From Terriglobia bacterium (GTDB lineage: Bacteria; Acidobacteriota; Terriglobia; JAIQFV01), in assembly GCA_028716525.1 (NCBI GenBank), contig JAQUPQ010000004.1, positions 62,001 to 126,000 of the forward strand: a stretch of 64,000 bases of DNA, in the 5' to 3' direction. The notes beneath the pieces were generated by a model. The model did no database searches and was not told where the DNA came from. It worked only from the letters and a program-made list of their open reading frames with translations. Shown here piece by piece: positions 24,655 through 34,554 of the stretch. The position numbers were made by a program, and so were the translations under genes. The first letter of the stretch is position 1, and every line of letters begins with the position of its first letter.

Positions 24655-26989
24655 AGCTCTCATCTCTCCTGAAGTGGTTGAACAGCACGGGATCACCCCC
24701 CAGGAGTATCTGCGGATTGTGGCCATTTTGGGACGCGACCCCAACCTCACGGAGCTGGGTATTTTCTCGGTCATGTGGAGCGAACACTGCTCTTACAAGA
24801 GCTCCCGGGTGCATCTCAAACGATTGCCCACTGCAGGGGCGTGTGTTTTGCAAGGGCCCGGAGAGAATGCCGGCGTGGTGGACCTCGGCGACGGATACGC
24901 CATCGCGTTTAAAATTGAATCGCATAATCACCCCAGTCTAGTCGAACCCTTCCAGGGTGCGGCCACCGGCGTTGGTGGAATTCTGCGTGACATTTTTACG
25001 ATGGGCGCGCGTCCCATCGCCGCCATGAACAGTTTACGGTTCGGACGAATTAAATCCAGCGAGTCGATGGAATCTCCTCCCCAGGGAAGAGCCGGGTCTT
25101 CGACCCCGGATAACGAAGAATCGGAGTTGCGGCAGAATCGCCGAATTCTAAGCGGGGTGGTCGGCGGCATTGGATTCTACGGAAATTGTTTTGGTGTACC
25201 CACCGTGGGGGGGGAAATCTATTTCGAAGACTGTTACGCAAAGAATCCCCTGGTCAATGCTTTTGCCTTAGGTTTATTCGAGCGCGATTCCCGAAGCGGC
25301 AAGCCGCGCATATTCTTGGGACGCGCCAGCGGCCCCGGTAACGCCGTGATCTATGTCGGGGCGAAAACCGGTCGGGATGGAATTCATGGAGCCTCCTTGC
25401 TGGCCTCATCGGAATTTGATGAGACCACCGCTTCGAAACGCCCCAATGTTCAGGTGGGTGATCCGTTCCTCGAAAAGTGTTTGTTGGAGGCGTGTTTGGA
25501 GACCATGGAGGCGGATGCCATTGTGGGGATTCAAGACATGGGCGCAGCGGGCCTGACGTGTTCGACTTCTGAAATGGCGGCTCGCGGAGATACGGGAATT
25601 GAAATCGAGCTCAATCATGTTCCACAGCGCGAGACCGGCATGTCCCCTTACGAAATCATGCTCAGCGAATCGCAGGAGAGAATGCTGTTGGTGGCCGAGC
25701 GGGGAAGAATGCCGGATATTCAAGGGATTTTTTCAAAGTGGGGACTGGACGCAGTTGAAATCGGACGCGTCACGAAGGACGGAATCCTGCGTGTACGAGA
25801 TCACGGGGAAGTGGTGGCAGAAATTCCCGCGAAGGCCCTGGCCGATGAAGCCCCCCTCTACAATCGACCCATGAAAGCTCGGAAACCCCTGGCGCTGTTG
25901 GAAAAATCGAGCCCGCGCTTGAAGAACCTCGAGTCCGTTCAACCCGGGGACGCTTTCATGCGATTGTTGTCGAGCGAGAATCTATGCAGCCGGCGATGGG
26001 TGTATCAGCAATATGATCACATGGTACGAACCAACACCTGCATTCTACCGGGGGCCGATGCCGCCGTGATTCGAATCAAGAATACAAATCGGGCCATTGC
26101 CATAACCTTGGATGGAAACGGGCGATACTGCTATGTGAATCCGCGTGAAGGCGCCCGATTGGCGGTGGCCGAGGCGTGCCGCAATCTCGTGTGTGTGGGG
26201 GCCCAACCGTTGGCGGCCACGAACTGCCTGAACTTCGGTAATCCCGAAAAACCCGAAATCATGTGGGCCTTCAGCGAGGTCATCGATGGGATGAAAGAGG
26301 CCTGCGAGGCCTTTCATACTCCCATAACGGGCGGCAATGTCAGTTTCTACAATGAGACGTTCGGGAAAGGCATTTATGGGACCCCGGTTATGGGGATGGT
26401 GGGTGTAATTGATGATCTTGCACATCTCACCTCGCCGGGTTTTAAGAGGGAAGGCGATGTCATCGCGGCTTTAGGCGATCTGACGCCTCCAACGGAGAGA
26501 GAGTTCTTGAATCAAGGAACCGAATTTGCAAGGGTTCTTTTGAACGCATCCGGGGCTCAGGTTCCGGCCCTCATTTTGGAACGCGAAAAACGACTGCAGG
26601 ACACGATTCTGACGCTTATCCATCAGGGGACGCTCCATTCATGCCACGATGTTTCTGAAGGCGGGCTGGCTATCGCCTTGGCGGAGTGTGCTTTCGCGAG
26701 CGGACCGCCTTTTCTGGGGTGTGAGATTGAAATTCAGTTTGGAATCGAAGGGTTGTCGGCATGGTGGTTCAACGAAAACCCATCGCGAGCCGTGATCAGT
26801 TTCGAAGTGGGACAACAAAGCCGGATCGAGGCGATTTGTCGCCGACAGGAAATTCCCTTCCAGATTCTCGGGCGGGTAAGGAAGCACGACTTTAAACTTA
26901 AGCATCTAAATAATTGGATTATTCAACAACCGGTCGACAAACTTTTTGGTCTTTGGGACCAGGAATTGGAACGCCTTTCAACTTTATAA
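24647..26989 (+). CDS. purL: FGAM synthase subunit PurL (small form)
   Basis: A 780-residue ATP-dependent synthetase converting FGAR to FGAM. Its size is that of the small PurL that works with separate PurS and PurQ, both encoded just upstream. Recognisable segments are [49 protein letters not shown] and [12 protein letters not shown] Ser/Glu/Pro-rich insertion of about 25 residues ([15 protein letters not shown]...) lies between the MNSLRFG and SGVVGGIG segments. The start ATG 24647 lies inside the purQ end. Confidence 0.96.
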   Translation: MIEALISPEVVEQHGITPQEYLRIVAILGRDPNLTELGIFSVMWSEHCSYKSSRVHLKRLPTAGACVLQGPGENAGVVDLGDGYAIAFKIESHNHPSLVEPFQGAATGVGGILRDIFTMGARPIAAMNSLRFGRIKSSESMESPPQGRAGSSTPDNEESELRQNRRILSGVVGGIGFYGNCFGVPTVGGEIYFEDCYAKNPLVNAFALGLFERDSRSGKPRIFLGRASGPGNAVIYVGAKTGRDGIHGASLLASSEFDETTASKRPNVQVGDPFLEKCLLEACLETMEADAIVGIQDMGAAGLTCSTSEMAARGDTGIEIELNHVPQRETGMSPYEIMLSESQERMLLVAERGRMPDIQGIFSKWGLDAVEIGRVTKDGILRVRDHGEVVAEIPAKALADEAPLYNRPMKARKPLALLEKSSPRLKNLESVQPGDAFMRLLSSENLCSRRWVYQQYDHMVRTNTCILPGADAAVIRIKNTNRAIAITLDGNGRYCYVNPREGARLAVAEACRNLVCVGAQPLAATNCLNFGNPEKPEIMWAFSEVIDGMKEACEAFHTPITGGNVSFYNETFGKGIYGTPVMGMVGVIDDLAHLTSPGFKREGDVIAALGDLTPPTEREFLNQGTEFARVLLNASGAQVPALILEREKRLQDTILTLIHQGTLHSCHDVSEGGLAIALAECAFASGPPFLGCEIEIQFGIEGLSAWWFNENPSRAVISFEVGQQSRIEAICRRQEIPFQILGRVRKHDFKLKHLNNWIIQQPVDKLFGLWDQELERLSTL

Positions 26990-27001
26990 AGGCGAAGAAT
27001 A

Positions 27002-28453
27002 ATGAACGCGACACTCCCATCGGAGGCATCAGTGGTTTTGGACAAGTTTCACGACGAGTGCGGCATATTCGGGGTTTTCAATCATTTTGATGCCGCCCGC
27101 CTGACCTACCTTGGATTGTATGCCCTGCAGCATCGAGGGCAGGAGAATGCCGGCATTGCCACGGCCGACGGGGATCAGGTGAAGTGTGAAAAAGGGAACG
27201 GCTATGTGGCCGAGATATTTTCCGAGGAGAAACTGAACGGGTTGACGGGCACTCTGGCGATCGGGCACACGCGCTATTCCACAGCGGGAGGAAGCGGATT
27301 ATTGAATGCCCAGCCGGTTCTGGTGAATTGTAGCAAAGGGCAGGTGGCCTTATGCCACAACGGCAATCTGACTAATGCGGATGAACTGCGGGCGGAATTA
27401 GAAGGCCAGGGGTCCATCTTTCAGACTACCAGCGACAGCGAAGTCATTCTTCATTTGATTGCCCGCTCTCAGGAGACCAATTTTGAGGACGCTCTGAAGA
27501 CCTCGCTCCGCCGTGTCGAAGGTGCCTATTCCTTGTTAGTGATGACCCCGAACCGTCTTTACGCCATTCGGGATCCGCGGGGTTTCCGTCCGCTGTGTTT
27601 GGGGAGACTTGGCGATGCTGTGGTTTTTGCTTCCGAGACTTGTGCGTTTGACCTCATTGAAGCCTCCTACATCCGCGATGTGGAACCCGGAGAAATTTTT
27701 GTGATCGAAGGGGCCGGAGAGCGGAGTTTTCGATGGACGGAGACCCAGCCCCATTCCTTCTGCATCTTCGAACACGTCTATTTTTCTCGCCCCGACAGCA
27801 TCATCTTTGGGCGGCCGGTTCAGCGCAGTCGGGAGTTACTGGGCCGATCCCTGGCGCAGGAAGCTCCCGCCGATGCGGATATCGTTGTTCCGGTACCGGA
27901 CTCCGGCGTATCTGCAGCCCTCGGTTTCGCCCACGAGTCCGGTCTGCCATTGCAGTTTGGATTGATTCGAAACCATTACGTCGGGCGAACATTCATTGAA
28001 CCCAAACAAACTATCCGGCATTTTGGGGTCAAGGTGAAATTAAATCCTGTCCGCGAAATCCTGAATGGTCAGAGGGTGGTGTTGATCGATGACTCTATTG
28101 TGCGCGGGACCACCAGTCAGAAGATTGTCCGGATGGTCAGGAGCGCCGGTGCCCGAGAAGTGCACGTCCGCATCAGCTGTCCGCCGACGGTCTCGCCGTG
28201 CTTTTACGGGATCGATACACCCACTAAGCGGGAACTGATTGCGGCCAACCAATCCATCGAAAAAATCCGCGTGTTCATCGAGGCCGATTCTTTGGCCTAT
28301 CTTTCCTTGGAGGCCCTCAAACAATCCGTGGAAAAAGATGCCCCGCAGTATTGCACCGCCTGCTTCACCGGGAACTACCCCACCGTATTGCCGCAAAGCA
28401 CTCTGAAGAAACTGGCAACCGAATCCGAGGAAGCCTCCCACAGCCACAAATGA
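27002..28453 (+). CDS. purF: Amidophosphoribosyltransferase
   Basis: A 483-residue enzyme making phosphoribosylamine from PRPP and glutamine, the committed step of purine synthesis. Cys20 (FHDECGIFGVF) would become the N-terminal nucleophile after propeptide removal. The glutaminase segment ALQHRGQENAGIA and the PRPP loop VVLIDDSIVRGTTS are intact. Cysteines for an oxygen-sensitive [4Fe-4S] cluster are visible (FCIFEHV, SPCFYG, YCTAC), as in the Bacillus type. It starts 12 nt after purL and ends the cluster. The interval 28454-28623 has no gene. Confidence 0.96.
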   Translation: MNATLPSEASVVLDKFHDECGIFGVFNHFDAARLTYLGLYALQHRGQENAGIATADGDQVKCEKGNGYVAEIFSEEKLNGLTGTLAIGHTRYSTAGGSGLLNAQPVLVNCSKGQVALCHNGNLTNADELRAELEGQGSIFQTTSDSEVILHLIARSQETNFEDALKTSLRRVEGAYSLLVMTPNRLYAIRDPRGFRPLCLGRLGDAVVFASETCAFDLIEASYIRDVEPGEIFVIEGAGERSFRWTETQPHSFCIFEHVYFSRPDSIIFGRPVQRSRELLGRSLAQEAPADADIVVPVPDSGVSAALGFAHESGLPLQFGLIRNHYVGRTFIEPKQTIRHFGVKVKLNPVREILNGQRVVLIDDSIVRGTTSQKIVRMVRSAGAREVHVRISCPPTVSPCFYGIDTPTKRELIAANQSIEKIRVFIEADSLAYLSLEALKQSVEKDAPQYCTACFTGNYPTVLPQSTLKKLATESEEASHSHK

Positions 28454-28623
28454 AATCCATGTAAAGGCGCGTATGTGAAATCGTAAGTCCGCGCGCCAGG
28501 GGAGTCGTTTGTCGGACTGGCAGGGAATAAATTCTTTTCTTCAGATCACAACGAAATGCAAGCGCGAGAGTATTTCGACGAGATGAAGGAAGGGCCTCGG
28601 ACCACAAGGTTCTTTATGAATAA

Positions 28624-29706
28624 TCAGGGCGTCTTGGTTGCTTCCATCACATCCCGCAGAATCTTCATGTCGTGCATTACTTTGGCGGCTTCTTCGGCGG
28701 TCGGCTGTTCCTTAAGAAAGCCCTCCAGCTGTTGATAGGCCTCGGTCAGCTGGGATTGCTTGATGTAAATATTGGTGAGTTGCAAACGCGAATAACTACC
28801 CAGCTCAGGATCGAGCATCATCGCGCGCTTCAAATGTTTCTCCGCTTCGTCGAGGCGGTTTAATTTATAGTCCACATACCCCAGAAAGTAGAACGGGGCG
28901 GCTCTCTCCGGCGACAAAGCCGCACTCTTATCGAAGTAAGAACTCGCTGAATTGAAATCTTTGCGATTTAAATAGCAAAGACCCAGATACAAGTTTACTT
29001 TGGTGGATTTGGGATTCACTTTCAGAGCGGCCTGCAATGGCGCAATGGCGTTGTCGGGTTGATGGGCGAGATAGTAGGCCACGCCCAGGTTTCGCTGGGC
29101 CGAGTAAAAATCAGGAGCCACCTGAAGCGCCTCTTTTAAGGTGGCGATCTCTTCAACACCCTGCTTCTTGGAGTGAAAATCCAGCGATTTTCTATACAGC
29201 TTCATGGCTTTCTTGGGGATTTTCTGTAAAAGCAACGAGACCGTGACGGCATTGGTTAATTCATCATCGGCTTCCAAGGCCTGAGCTTTTGTTCTCTGTT
29301 CCTTCCTGGCGGTGAGAACCACAGCAATGTAGTACTCTTGAGAGATCTTCCCGTCCAACAGAACGCGCTGGTTGACGTCCTCAAATTTATCGTCGTGAAT
29401 CTTGACGGTATATTCACCTGAGGGCAGACTGTCGAACTTGAAGTTGTGATCGCCGTGGATGAAAGTTTCCTGAACCGGGCCCTGAATATTTTCCAACTTC
29501 ACCTCCAGGATTTCGGGAATCGGGGCATTGGAATCCCCCATGACGTTTCCTCGGATTGTGACCAGGGGTACGTTCAGGGGACCGGAGCCTCGTGCCGGCG
29601 CCGTCGATTGCTGGGCCCATGCCATGAGGGAGGACATAGCGAGAAGCGCGAAAACCACCATGAACCGTTTGACGGCAACGGCAATTCCATTCGTTGATGG
29701 CGACAT
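28624..29706 (-). CDS. Exported tetratricopeptide-repeat protein
   Basis: A 360-residue protein. An N-terminal signal peptide (MVVFALLAMSSLMAWAQQ) is followed by a beta-rich domain resembling carboxypeptidase regulatory/CarboxypepD_reg folds (VTIRGNVMGDSNAPIPEILEV ... LPSGEYTVKIH). About four or five TPR units follow (for example SAQRNLGVAYYLAHQPDNAI and VNLYLGLCYLNRKDFNSA). ATG 29706 has GGAGG 8 nt upstream. It is probably periplasmic or outer-membrane associated and mediates protein contacts. No partner can be named. It is divergent from tag. Confidence 0.8.
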   Translation of the reverse strand: MSPSTNGIAVAVKRFMVVFALLAMSSLMAWAQQSTAPARGSGPLNVPLVTIRGNVMGDSNAPIPEILEVKLENIQGPVQETFIHGDHNFKFDSLPSGEYTVKIHDDKFEDVNQRVLLDGKISQEYYIAVVLTARKEQRTKAQALEADDELTNAVTVSLLLQKIPKKAMKLYRKSLDFHSKKQGVEEIATLKEALQVAPDFYSAQRNLGVAYYLAHQPDNAIAPLQAALKVNPKSTKVNLYLGLCYLNRKDFNSASSYFDKSAALSPERAAPFYFLGYVDYKLNRLDEAEKHLKRAMMLDPELGSYSRLQLTNIYIKQSQLTEAYQQLEGFLKEQPTAEEAAKVMHDMKILRDVMEATKTP

Positions 29707-29798
29707 CGGGGTATCCTCCCCCAAACCGCGAGTTTACCAGTCTGAGGGCACAACGCTATTACGAATGACTTCAAATGTCCATCGAAAAGGAACCGCCG

Positions 29799-29815
29799 TC
29801 GACACGTCGTGTCGA
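29799..29815. promoter_or_regulatory. 17-bp palindrome in the divergent TPR/tag interval
   Basis: TCGACACG-T-CGTGTCGA is a perfect inverted repeat with 8-bp arms, 93 nt upstream of the TPR gene start and 116 nt upstream of tag. It has no T-run, so an operator is more likely than a terminator. The binding protein is unknown. Confidence 0.4.
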
Positions 29816-29930
29816 TGCGGAGGTTAATGCAAAAGCATGGCCGAGCGGAAACTTTTGGAGTAATATGAATCATTCCAATTTCCAGTTGATCGCATGATAG
29901 CGGGCGGCTGAGTTCCAGTGGAGGTCGTAT

Positions 29931-30500
29931 TTGAGGACTCAAGACGGACGTTGCCCTTGGGCGAACCAAGATCCTCTATACATTGCTTACCACGATGAAG
30001 AATGGGGTGTGCCGGTGCATGATGACCGGCGATGGTTCGAGTTCCTTCTGCTGGAGGGCGCGCAGGCGGGTCTCAGCTGGTTGACCATTTTAAAGAAACG
30101 CGAAAACTATCGCCGCGCCTTCGATCAGTTTCAACCCCACCGGATATCCCAATATGATTCCAAAAAGGTGGCGGCCCTCTTGAATGATTCCGGCATTGTT
30201 CGCAACCGGCTCAAGATAGAAGCGGCGATTAAGAATGCCGGAGCCTTTCTGAAAGTTCAGGAGGAGTTTGGAAGTTTCGACACGTATGTTTGGAGATTTG
30301 TGAACGGCAAGACCCGTCACAATTCCTGGAAAGCACTGCGCCAGGTGCCGACTCGAACGTCCGAATCGGATCGCCTGAGCAAAGACTTGATACAACGGGG
30401 ATTTAAGTTTGTGGGGACCACCATCTGTTATGCTCACATGCAGGCCACGGGGATGGTGAATGATCACTTAGTCACCTGCTTCAGACACTCTCAGGTGTAG
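29931..30500 (+). CDS. tag: DNA-3-methyladenine glycosylase I
   Basis: A 189-residue HhH-superfamily glycosylase that excises 3-methyladenine from alkylated DNA. The zinc ligands are present: Cys8 and His21 in the N-terminal part (GRCPWA, AYHDEEWG), His179 and Cys183 at the C-terminus (NDHLVTCF). The LLEGAQAGLSWLTILKKRE segment contains the catalytic region. TTG 29931 has GGAGG 6 nt upstream and matches the family start. It stands alone between a divergent TPR gene and the GH35-like gene. Confidence 0.95.
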   Translation: MRTQDGRCPWANQDPLYIAYHDEEWGVPVHDDRRWFEFLLLEGAQAGLSWLTILKKRENYRRAFDQFQPHRISQYDSKKVAALLNDSGIVRNRLKIEAAIKNAGAFLKVQEEFGSFDTYVWRFVNGKTRHNSWKALRQVPTRTSESDRLSKDLIQRGFKFVGTTICYAHMQATGMVNDHLVTCFRHSQV

Positions 30501-30559
30501 GGCGTTATGCCCAAGGGATTGATGCGGCGATCATGTCGTTGAAGCGTCGGAATTGAGGG

Positions 30560-33500
30560 ATGGTGTTTAAAGTTCCGCACAGATCAAGTCACGGTTCCTT
30601 CGGGAAATCCATGCGTTGCGGTCTTCGACTCGGCTTGGCGGGAGTGTTTCTTTTCACGGCCTTGGTGGAAACTCATCGGGCCCAGAATTCCAAGGTCCAA
30701 ATCGAGATGGTGAACTCCTACCCGGAGCTCCGAGTAGACGGGAAACCTTTTCTTATCCATAGCGCGGCGTTTTTTTACGATCGCTTGCCGCAAGAGGAGT
30801 GGGAGACCTCCTTGAGACGGCACCTTGCCCTGGGAATCAACACGATTGATCTTTATATCCCATGGAATTGGCATGAGCCTCAGGAGGGAAAACTAGACTT
30901 TGACGGCACCACCAATCCGCGGCGAAATCTTGAGGGTTTGCTCAAATTGATTTCGGGATTGGGGCTCAAGCTCATCGTACGTCCCGGCCCGGTTATCTTG
31001 AACGAATGGAAGAACGGCGGTTACCCCGACTGGCTTCTACTGAGACCGGAATACCAGGAATCGATGCAAGACGTGCTCGAGGGGCGTTATCCGCGACTTT
31101 CCAATCTGTCCCCCGCGCAGTCGGAGGATGCCTCGCGTCAATGGCTGGCCAATGACACCCATCTTCAATACACGCGCCAATGGTACTTCGATGTGATGAG
31201 GGTTCTTTCTCCCTATCTGGCATCCCATGGCGGAAATATTTTGTTCTTTCAACTGGACGATGATCAGGCCATCAATCGGTCCAACTACAGCGGACCGAAT
31301 TTCTGGCGGTATATGCAAGTTTTGCGCCAGGATTTGGAGGACGCCGCTGAGGCCGCCGGGGGACGGGCTGATGACATCTTCGCCTTCATCAATCCCACCG
31401 ACATGCGGGTCACGGCCGCGGGATTTGATCCCTCGCTCCATCCTCCGATCGCGGCGATGGGGCAGTGGTACATGAGCTCCGGCAATGAGCATCTCACCTT
31501 CGATGATGTGAACTCGCTTTCATTTTATGTGGAAGAGTTGAAAACACAGCCCCGATTTCCTCCCATGATCATTGAGTTTCAAGCCGGATGGTATGTTCCG
31601 GGGGACGACACGCGGCCGAAGTATTCGCAGCCTGAGAATACCATCCTGGCGTCTCGGACCTTGCTGGCGCATGGGTTGCGAGGACTTAATTATTTTCCAG
31701 CCCAAGACACCTTATATCCGGCGGGATATGAGGTTCCTTGGACCAATCATTTCTACACGTGGGATGCAGGACTGGATGTCAATTCGAATTTGACGCCGCG
31801 CAGCGCTTATATTTATAGAAATGGCCGCCTCATTCATGGTATGGGGGAGTTAATAGCCCAAACGCATCAACATTCATCGGCGGGGATCGTATATACCCTG
31901 GGGGATTGGCGGCCCCAGGATCAATTAACGCGGTCGGACGTGGCCGAGATGTCCGCGCGCGCATTGGCTTTGCAGCAGTATGCGCTGCAAAACAAAATCA
32001 GTACGGAGTTCGTTGATCCTCAATACGAAACACTCCAGCAACTGCAAAGACACTCTGTCTTGTTGATGCCGATCATCAATCCGCCGGCTGAACGCGGCTT
32101 GGGCTTGGATGCCGCTGCCGAGAAAAACCTGGCGGAGTTTGTTGAGAACGGTGGCACCTTGATTACCTATCCTCAAATGCCCACACAGGGGCTCCTGGCG
32201 AAGTGGTTTGAAGGGATCTCGGCTGAGAAATTGAATGTTGAGCCGGGGGATCCCGTCTCCTTGGATCTGAACAAGTCGGAACAGGTCATTCCAGAGGGCG
32301 CGATTGAAACTTACGAATTGTCGAACGGTCCGGACCCACAAGGATCAATCCATCCGTTGGTCTTTCACAATACACCGCAGGGGACCGAAGTTTGGGCGGG
32401 ATTCGAGAAACCACAAGGCAAAGGTCATCTGATCCAGCTGGGATTTGATTTTACGGCCGTGGCTCCTCAAAGAACGCAAGGGGTGACGAACGTGACGTTT
32501 GTGCAACCCTCCACGGACTCAACAGGAGTGGGGAATTCTGCTCCCAATTCGAACAGCGTCCTCCGCACGCTGCTGAATCTTGCCGGCTCGCCCCCGGTCT
32601 TGAATTGGTCGATTGCCGATGCTGGAATGGAGTCGCGCGATATGGATGTGCAGCTTCAAGAAGCGGATGCCTGCAATGGATTCGGGTTCGTCAGTGCGGT
32701 GAACTTTTCAGAAGATCAAATTCGAACACTTCATCTCTCCCTTGAGAAAGGAGATCGCTGCCTTTTGCCGGTCGAATTTCCGCCTCTTACCCTCATGCCG
32801 CACGATGCGCTTTGGCTGCCGGTTCATCTGCCTTTGAATAAGTTTGTCAGTGGTGTCGGAGATGCTGAAGTGGTGGCGTCCAACTCTGAACTGGTCAAAG
32901 TGGCAGGCCGGGAAAACGCAATAGAGTTAACGCTCTCGGGACACGCTATGAGCCAGGCGGAGGTCATCCTGCGATTGGCTGATCCCTCAGCCTGGCAATT
33001 CAATTCCGGCACAGAGAAGCTGCAACCTGTGATTCAGGGCAACCTCGTTCGATTGAGCTTTCCTCTGACAGAGGGATTGTTGGGGAAGACGGTCCTGGTT
33101 CTTGAAAAGGTTTCACCGGCGGCAAATAACAAGGGCGCCGGAGCCGGTGTTCAAAAGGATGCCGGCCGGGGATCCGCAGCTTTCCCCTTCAACGAAGGAA
33201 ATTCCGGCGTTCAGATCAATCTGCGAACGAGTTTCTCTTTGCCGGTAGAAGATCCCATAGGTCTGCGAGCAATTCCGCCCATTCTTGTGTTGGAAACCAG
33301 TGCCCCGACCCGTTTGATTATGGAAGTCAAGAACGGCACGGCCGAACCGGCCCGTTACTCTGTCTCCATGAAAGTCAATGGCTACAGCTTAAATACCGCC
33401 ATCAAGAAGATTGAGGTGGACCCTCATTCCGTCAAAGACTTTGATTTCAGCATGTACCTCTTTTTGAAAGGCTGGATCAATCCCAAAACAAAAGTGGCGC

Positions 33501-34240
33501 CCGGAGAATTAAGGTTGAAAGGGATGGGGCAGGTCATTGTCAAGAATTTTACAATGGTGACGTTGGATCCTGGAACGGCAGTCGCCTACGCTACAGATTT
33601 GGATCAGGATGGCTTTCCAGAGGTGATCATCGAGAATTCCGAGCTTCGCCTGATCGTGACACCGAATGCCGGCGCCCGAGCTTTTGTACTCTATGACAAA
33701 CGATTGAAGCGAAATTTCTTCACGAGTGTGGGAGCCTTGCGGGATCGATTTGCGTGGAATGAAAATCCAGCCATTCGAACACAGCCTCGACAAATCCGCG
33801 GTTACTTCGGCCTCCATAATCGACCTTATTCTTACGAAATACTGGCATCGGGTGGCGAAACGGCGGTCGCTCGCTTCACTTATGAGGCGCCGGATGTCGC
33901 TCCCCAAGGTGTCCTGATTCAAAAAACCATCACCTTGAAAGGCAGCGCGGGATTTTTTGATGTGGCTTATGAAATCACTCCACACGGCTTTTCGGATGCC
34001 ATTCCTCAAGCCTTCATTTCGGTCAATTCAGTTAAGAAAACTGCTTTGGAAGGACCGGAGTCTCTGGAATTCCGGCTTCAGGAGCCATCGGAAACGAGCT
34101 TGGACCGCGTAGAGCGCGTCAGTCATACCTACTCCGGGGAGGTGAGGCTGCATTTCAGGCCTTTTCAGAAAGATGTTGCCGAATATTCTTACCGTTTTCG
34201 CTGTTCACTGCCGTTGGAGATTTCTCAGAATTTGAGATAA
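30560..34240 (+). CDS. Large secreted GH35-like (beta-galactosidase-type) protein
   Basis: Up to 1226 residues. A signal peptide is seen at about 18-42 (LRLGLAGVFLFTALVETHRAQ). The next 400 residues resemble glycoside hydrolase family 35: FLIHSAAFFYDRLP, LYIPWNWHEPQEGK, LIVRPGPVILNEWKNGG. The nucleophile region is MIIEFQAGWY (Glu339). The usual acid/base phrase QVENEYG reads QLDDDQA (231-237), so the acid/base Glu is replaced by Asp. The remaining ~750 residues are beta-rich, of GH35 accessory type, with a late domain (LRLIVTPNAGARAFVLYDK). The start is uncertain: ATG 30560 or ATG 30611. Export and polysaccharide binding or cleavage are likely; the substrate is unknown. Confidence 0.7.
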   Translation: MVFKVPHRSSHGSFGKSMRCGLRLGLAGVFLFTALVETHRAQNSKVQIEMVNSYPELRVDGKPFLIHSAAFFYDRLPQEEWETSLRRHLALGINTIDLYIPWNWHEPQEGKLDFDGTTNPRRNLEGLLKLISGLGLKLIVRPGPVILNEWKNGGYPDWLLLRPEYQESMQDVLEGRYPRLSNLSPAQSEDASRQWLANDTHLQYTRQWYFDVMRVLSPYLASHGGNILFFQLDDDQAINRSNYSGPNFWRYMQVLRQDLEDAAEAAGGRADDIFAFINPTDMRVTAAGFDPSLHPPIAAMGQWYMSSGNEHLTFDDVNSLSFYVEELKTQPRFPPMIIEFQAGWYVPGDDTRPKYSQPENTILASRTLLAHGLRGLNYFPAQDTLYPAGYEVPWTNHFYTWDAGLDVNSNLTPRSAYIYRNGRLIHGMGELIAQTHQHSSAGIVYTLGDWRPQDQLTRSDVAEMSARALALQQYALQNKISTEFVDPQYETLQQLQRHSVLLMPIINPPAERGLGLDAAAEKNLAEFVENGGTLITYPQMPTQGLLAKWFEGISAEKLNVEPGDPVSLDLNKSEQVIPEGAIETYELSNGPDPQGSIHPLVFHNTPQGTEVWAGFEKPQGKGHLIQLGFDFTAVAPQRTQGVTNVTFVQPSTDSTGVGNSAPNSNSVLRTLLNLAGSPPVLNWSIADAGMESRDMDVQLQEADACNGFGFVSAVNFSEDQIRTLHLSLEKGDRCLLPVEFPPLTLMPHDALWLPVHLPLNKFVSGVGDAEVVASNSELVKVAGRENAIELTLSGHAMSQAEVILRLADPSAWQFNSGTEKLQPVIQGNLVRLSFPLTEGLLGKTVLVLEKVSPAANNKGAGAGVQKDAGRGSAAFPFNEGNSGVQINLRTSFSLPVEDPIGLRAIPPILVLETSAPTRLIMEVKNGTAEPARYSVSMKVNGYSLNTAIKKIEVDPHSVKDFDFSMYLFLKGWINPKTKVAPGELRLKGMGQVIVKNFTMVTLDPGTAVAYATDLDQDGFPEVIIENSELRLIVTPNAGARAFVLYDKRLKRNFFTSVGALRDRFAWNENPAIRTQPRQIRGYFGLHNRPYSYEILASGGETAVARFTYEAPDVAPQGVLIQKTITLKGSAGFFDVAYEITPHGFSDAIPQAFISVNSVKKTALEGPESLEFRLQEPSETSLDRVERVSHTYSGEVRLHFRPFQKDVAEYSYRFRCSLPLEISQNLR

Positions 34241-34317
34241 GTCCTTTCATTCCTGAAAGAAACCTGCTGTTTCGAGCTAATCCATTAAAAACAAACAAGT
34301 TGGAAGATTGCAATTGA

Positions 34318-34350
34318 GCCCATTGATCTTAGGATGGGGGTGCTTTTTTT
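34318..34350 (+). terminator. Probable terminator after the GH35-like gene
   Basis: A short stem CCCAT / ATGGG (plus outer GCA/TGC pairing) is followed by a run of seven T (34344-34350). Confidence 0.5.
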
Positions 34351-34359
34351 CATTAAGTT

Positions 34360-34389
34360 TTGACAAATAATGAAAACTGATAATAATAG
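34360..34389 (+). promoter_or_regulatory. Predicted promoter for the dehydrogenase gene
   Basis: Consensus TTGACA (34360-34365) followed by an AT-rich stretch TGATAATAATAG. The best -10 hexamer starts at 34381-34384, depending on a 15-18 bp spacer. Confidence 0.5.
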
Positions 34390-34507
34390 AGTAGAAATGC
34401 CGCTTTACGTCAGGTCTACGAGAACTTAGGATTGAATGCCGGGTTTTTTTGGACGGGCCAAAGTGGTGAAAATAGCCTTGCCCCTGCGGGTTCTGCAGGG
34501 GGCTTTT
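34390..34507 (+). ncRNA. Candidate structured leader with terminator-like hairpin
   Basis: About 100 nt between the predicted promoter and a strong hairpin CCCCTGC-gggttct-GCAGGGG (34481-34501) followed by GCTTTT. The dehydrogenase ATG is 47 nt further on. The arrangement fits an attenuator/riboswitch leader or a short independent RNA. I recognise no known RNA family in it. Confidence 0.35.
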
Positions 34508-34554
34508 CAATCAAATCGCGAACAACCTAACGCAATTCGTGTTGAGTCCGCACT

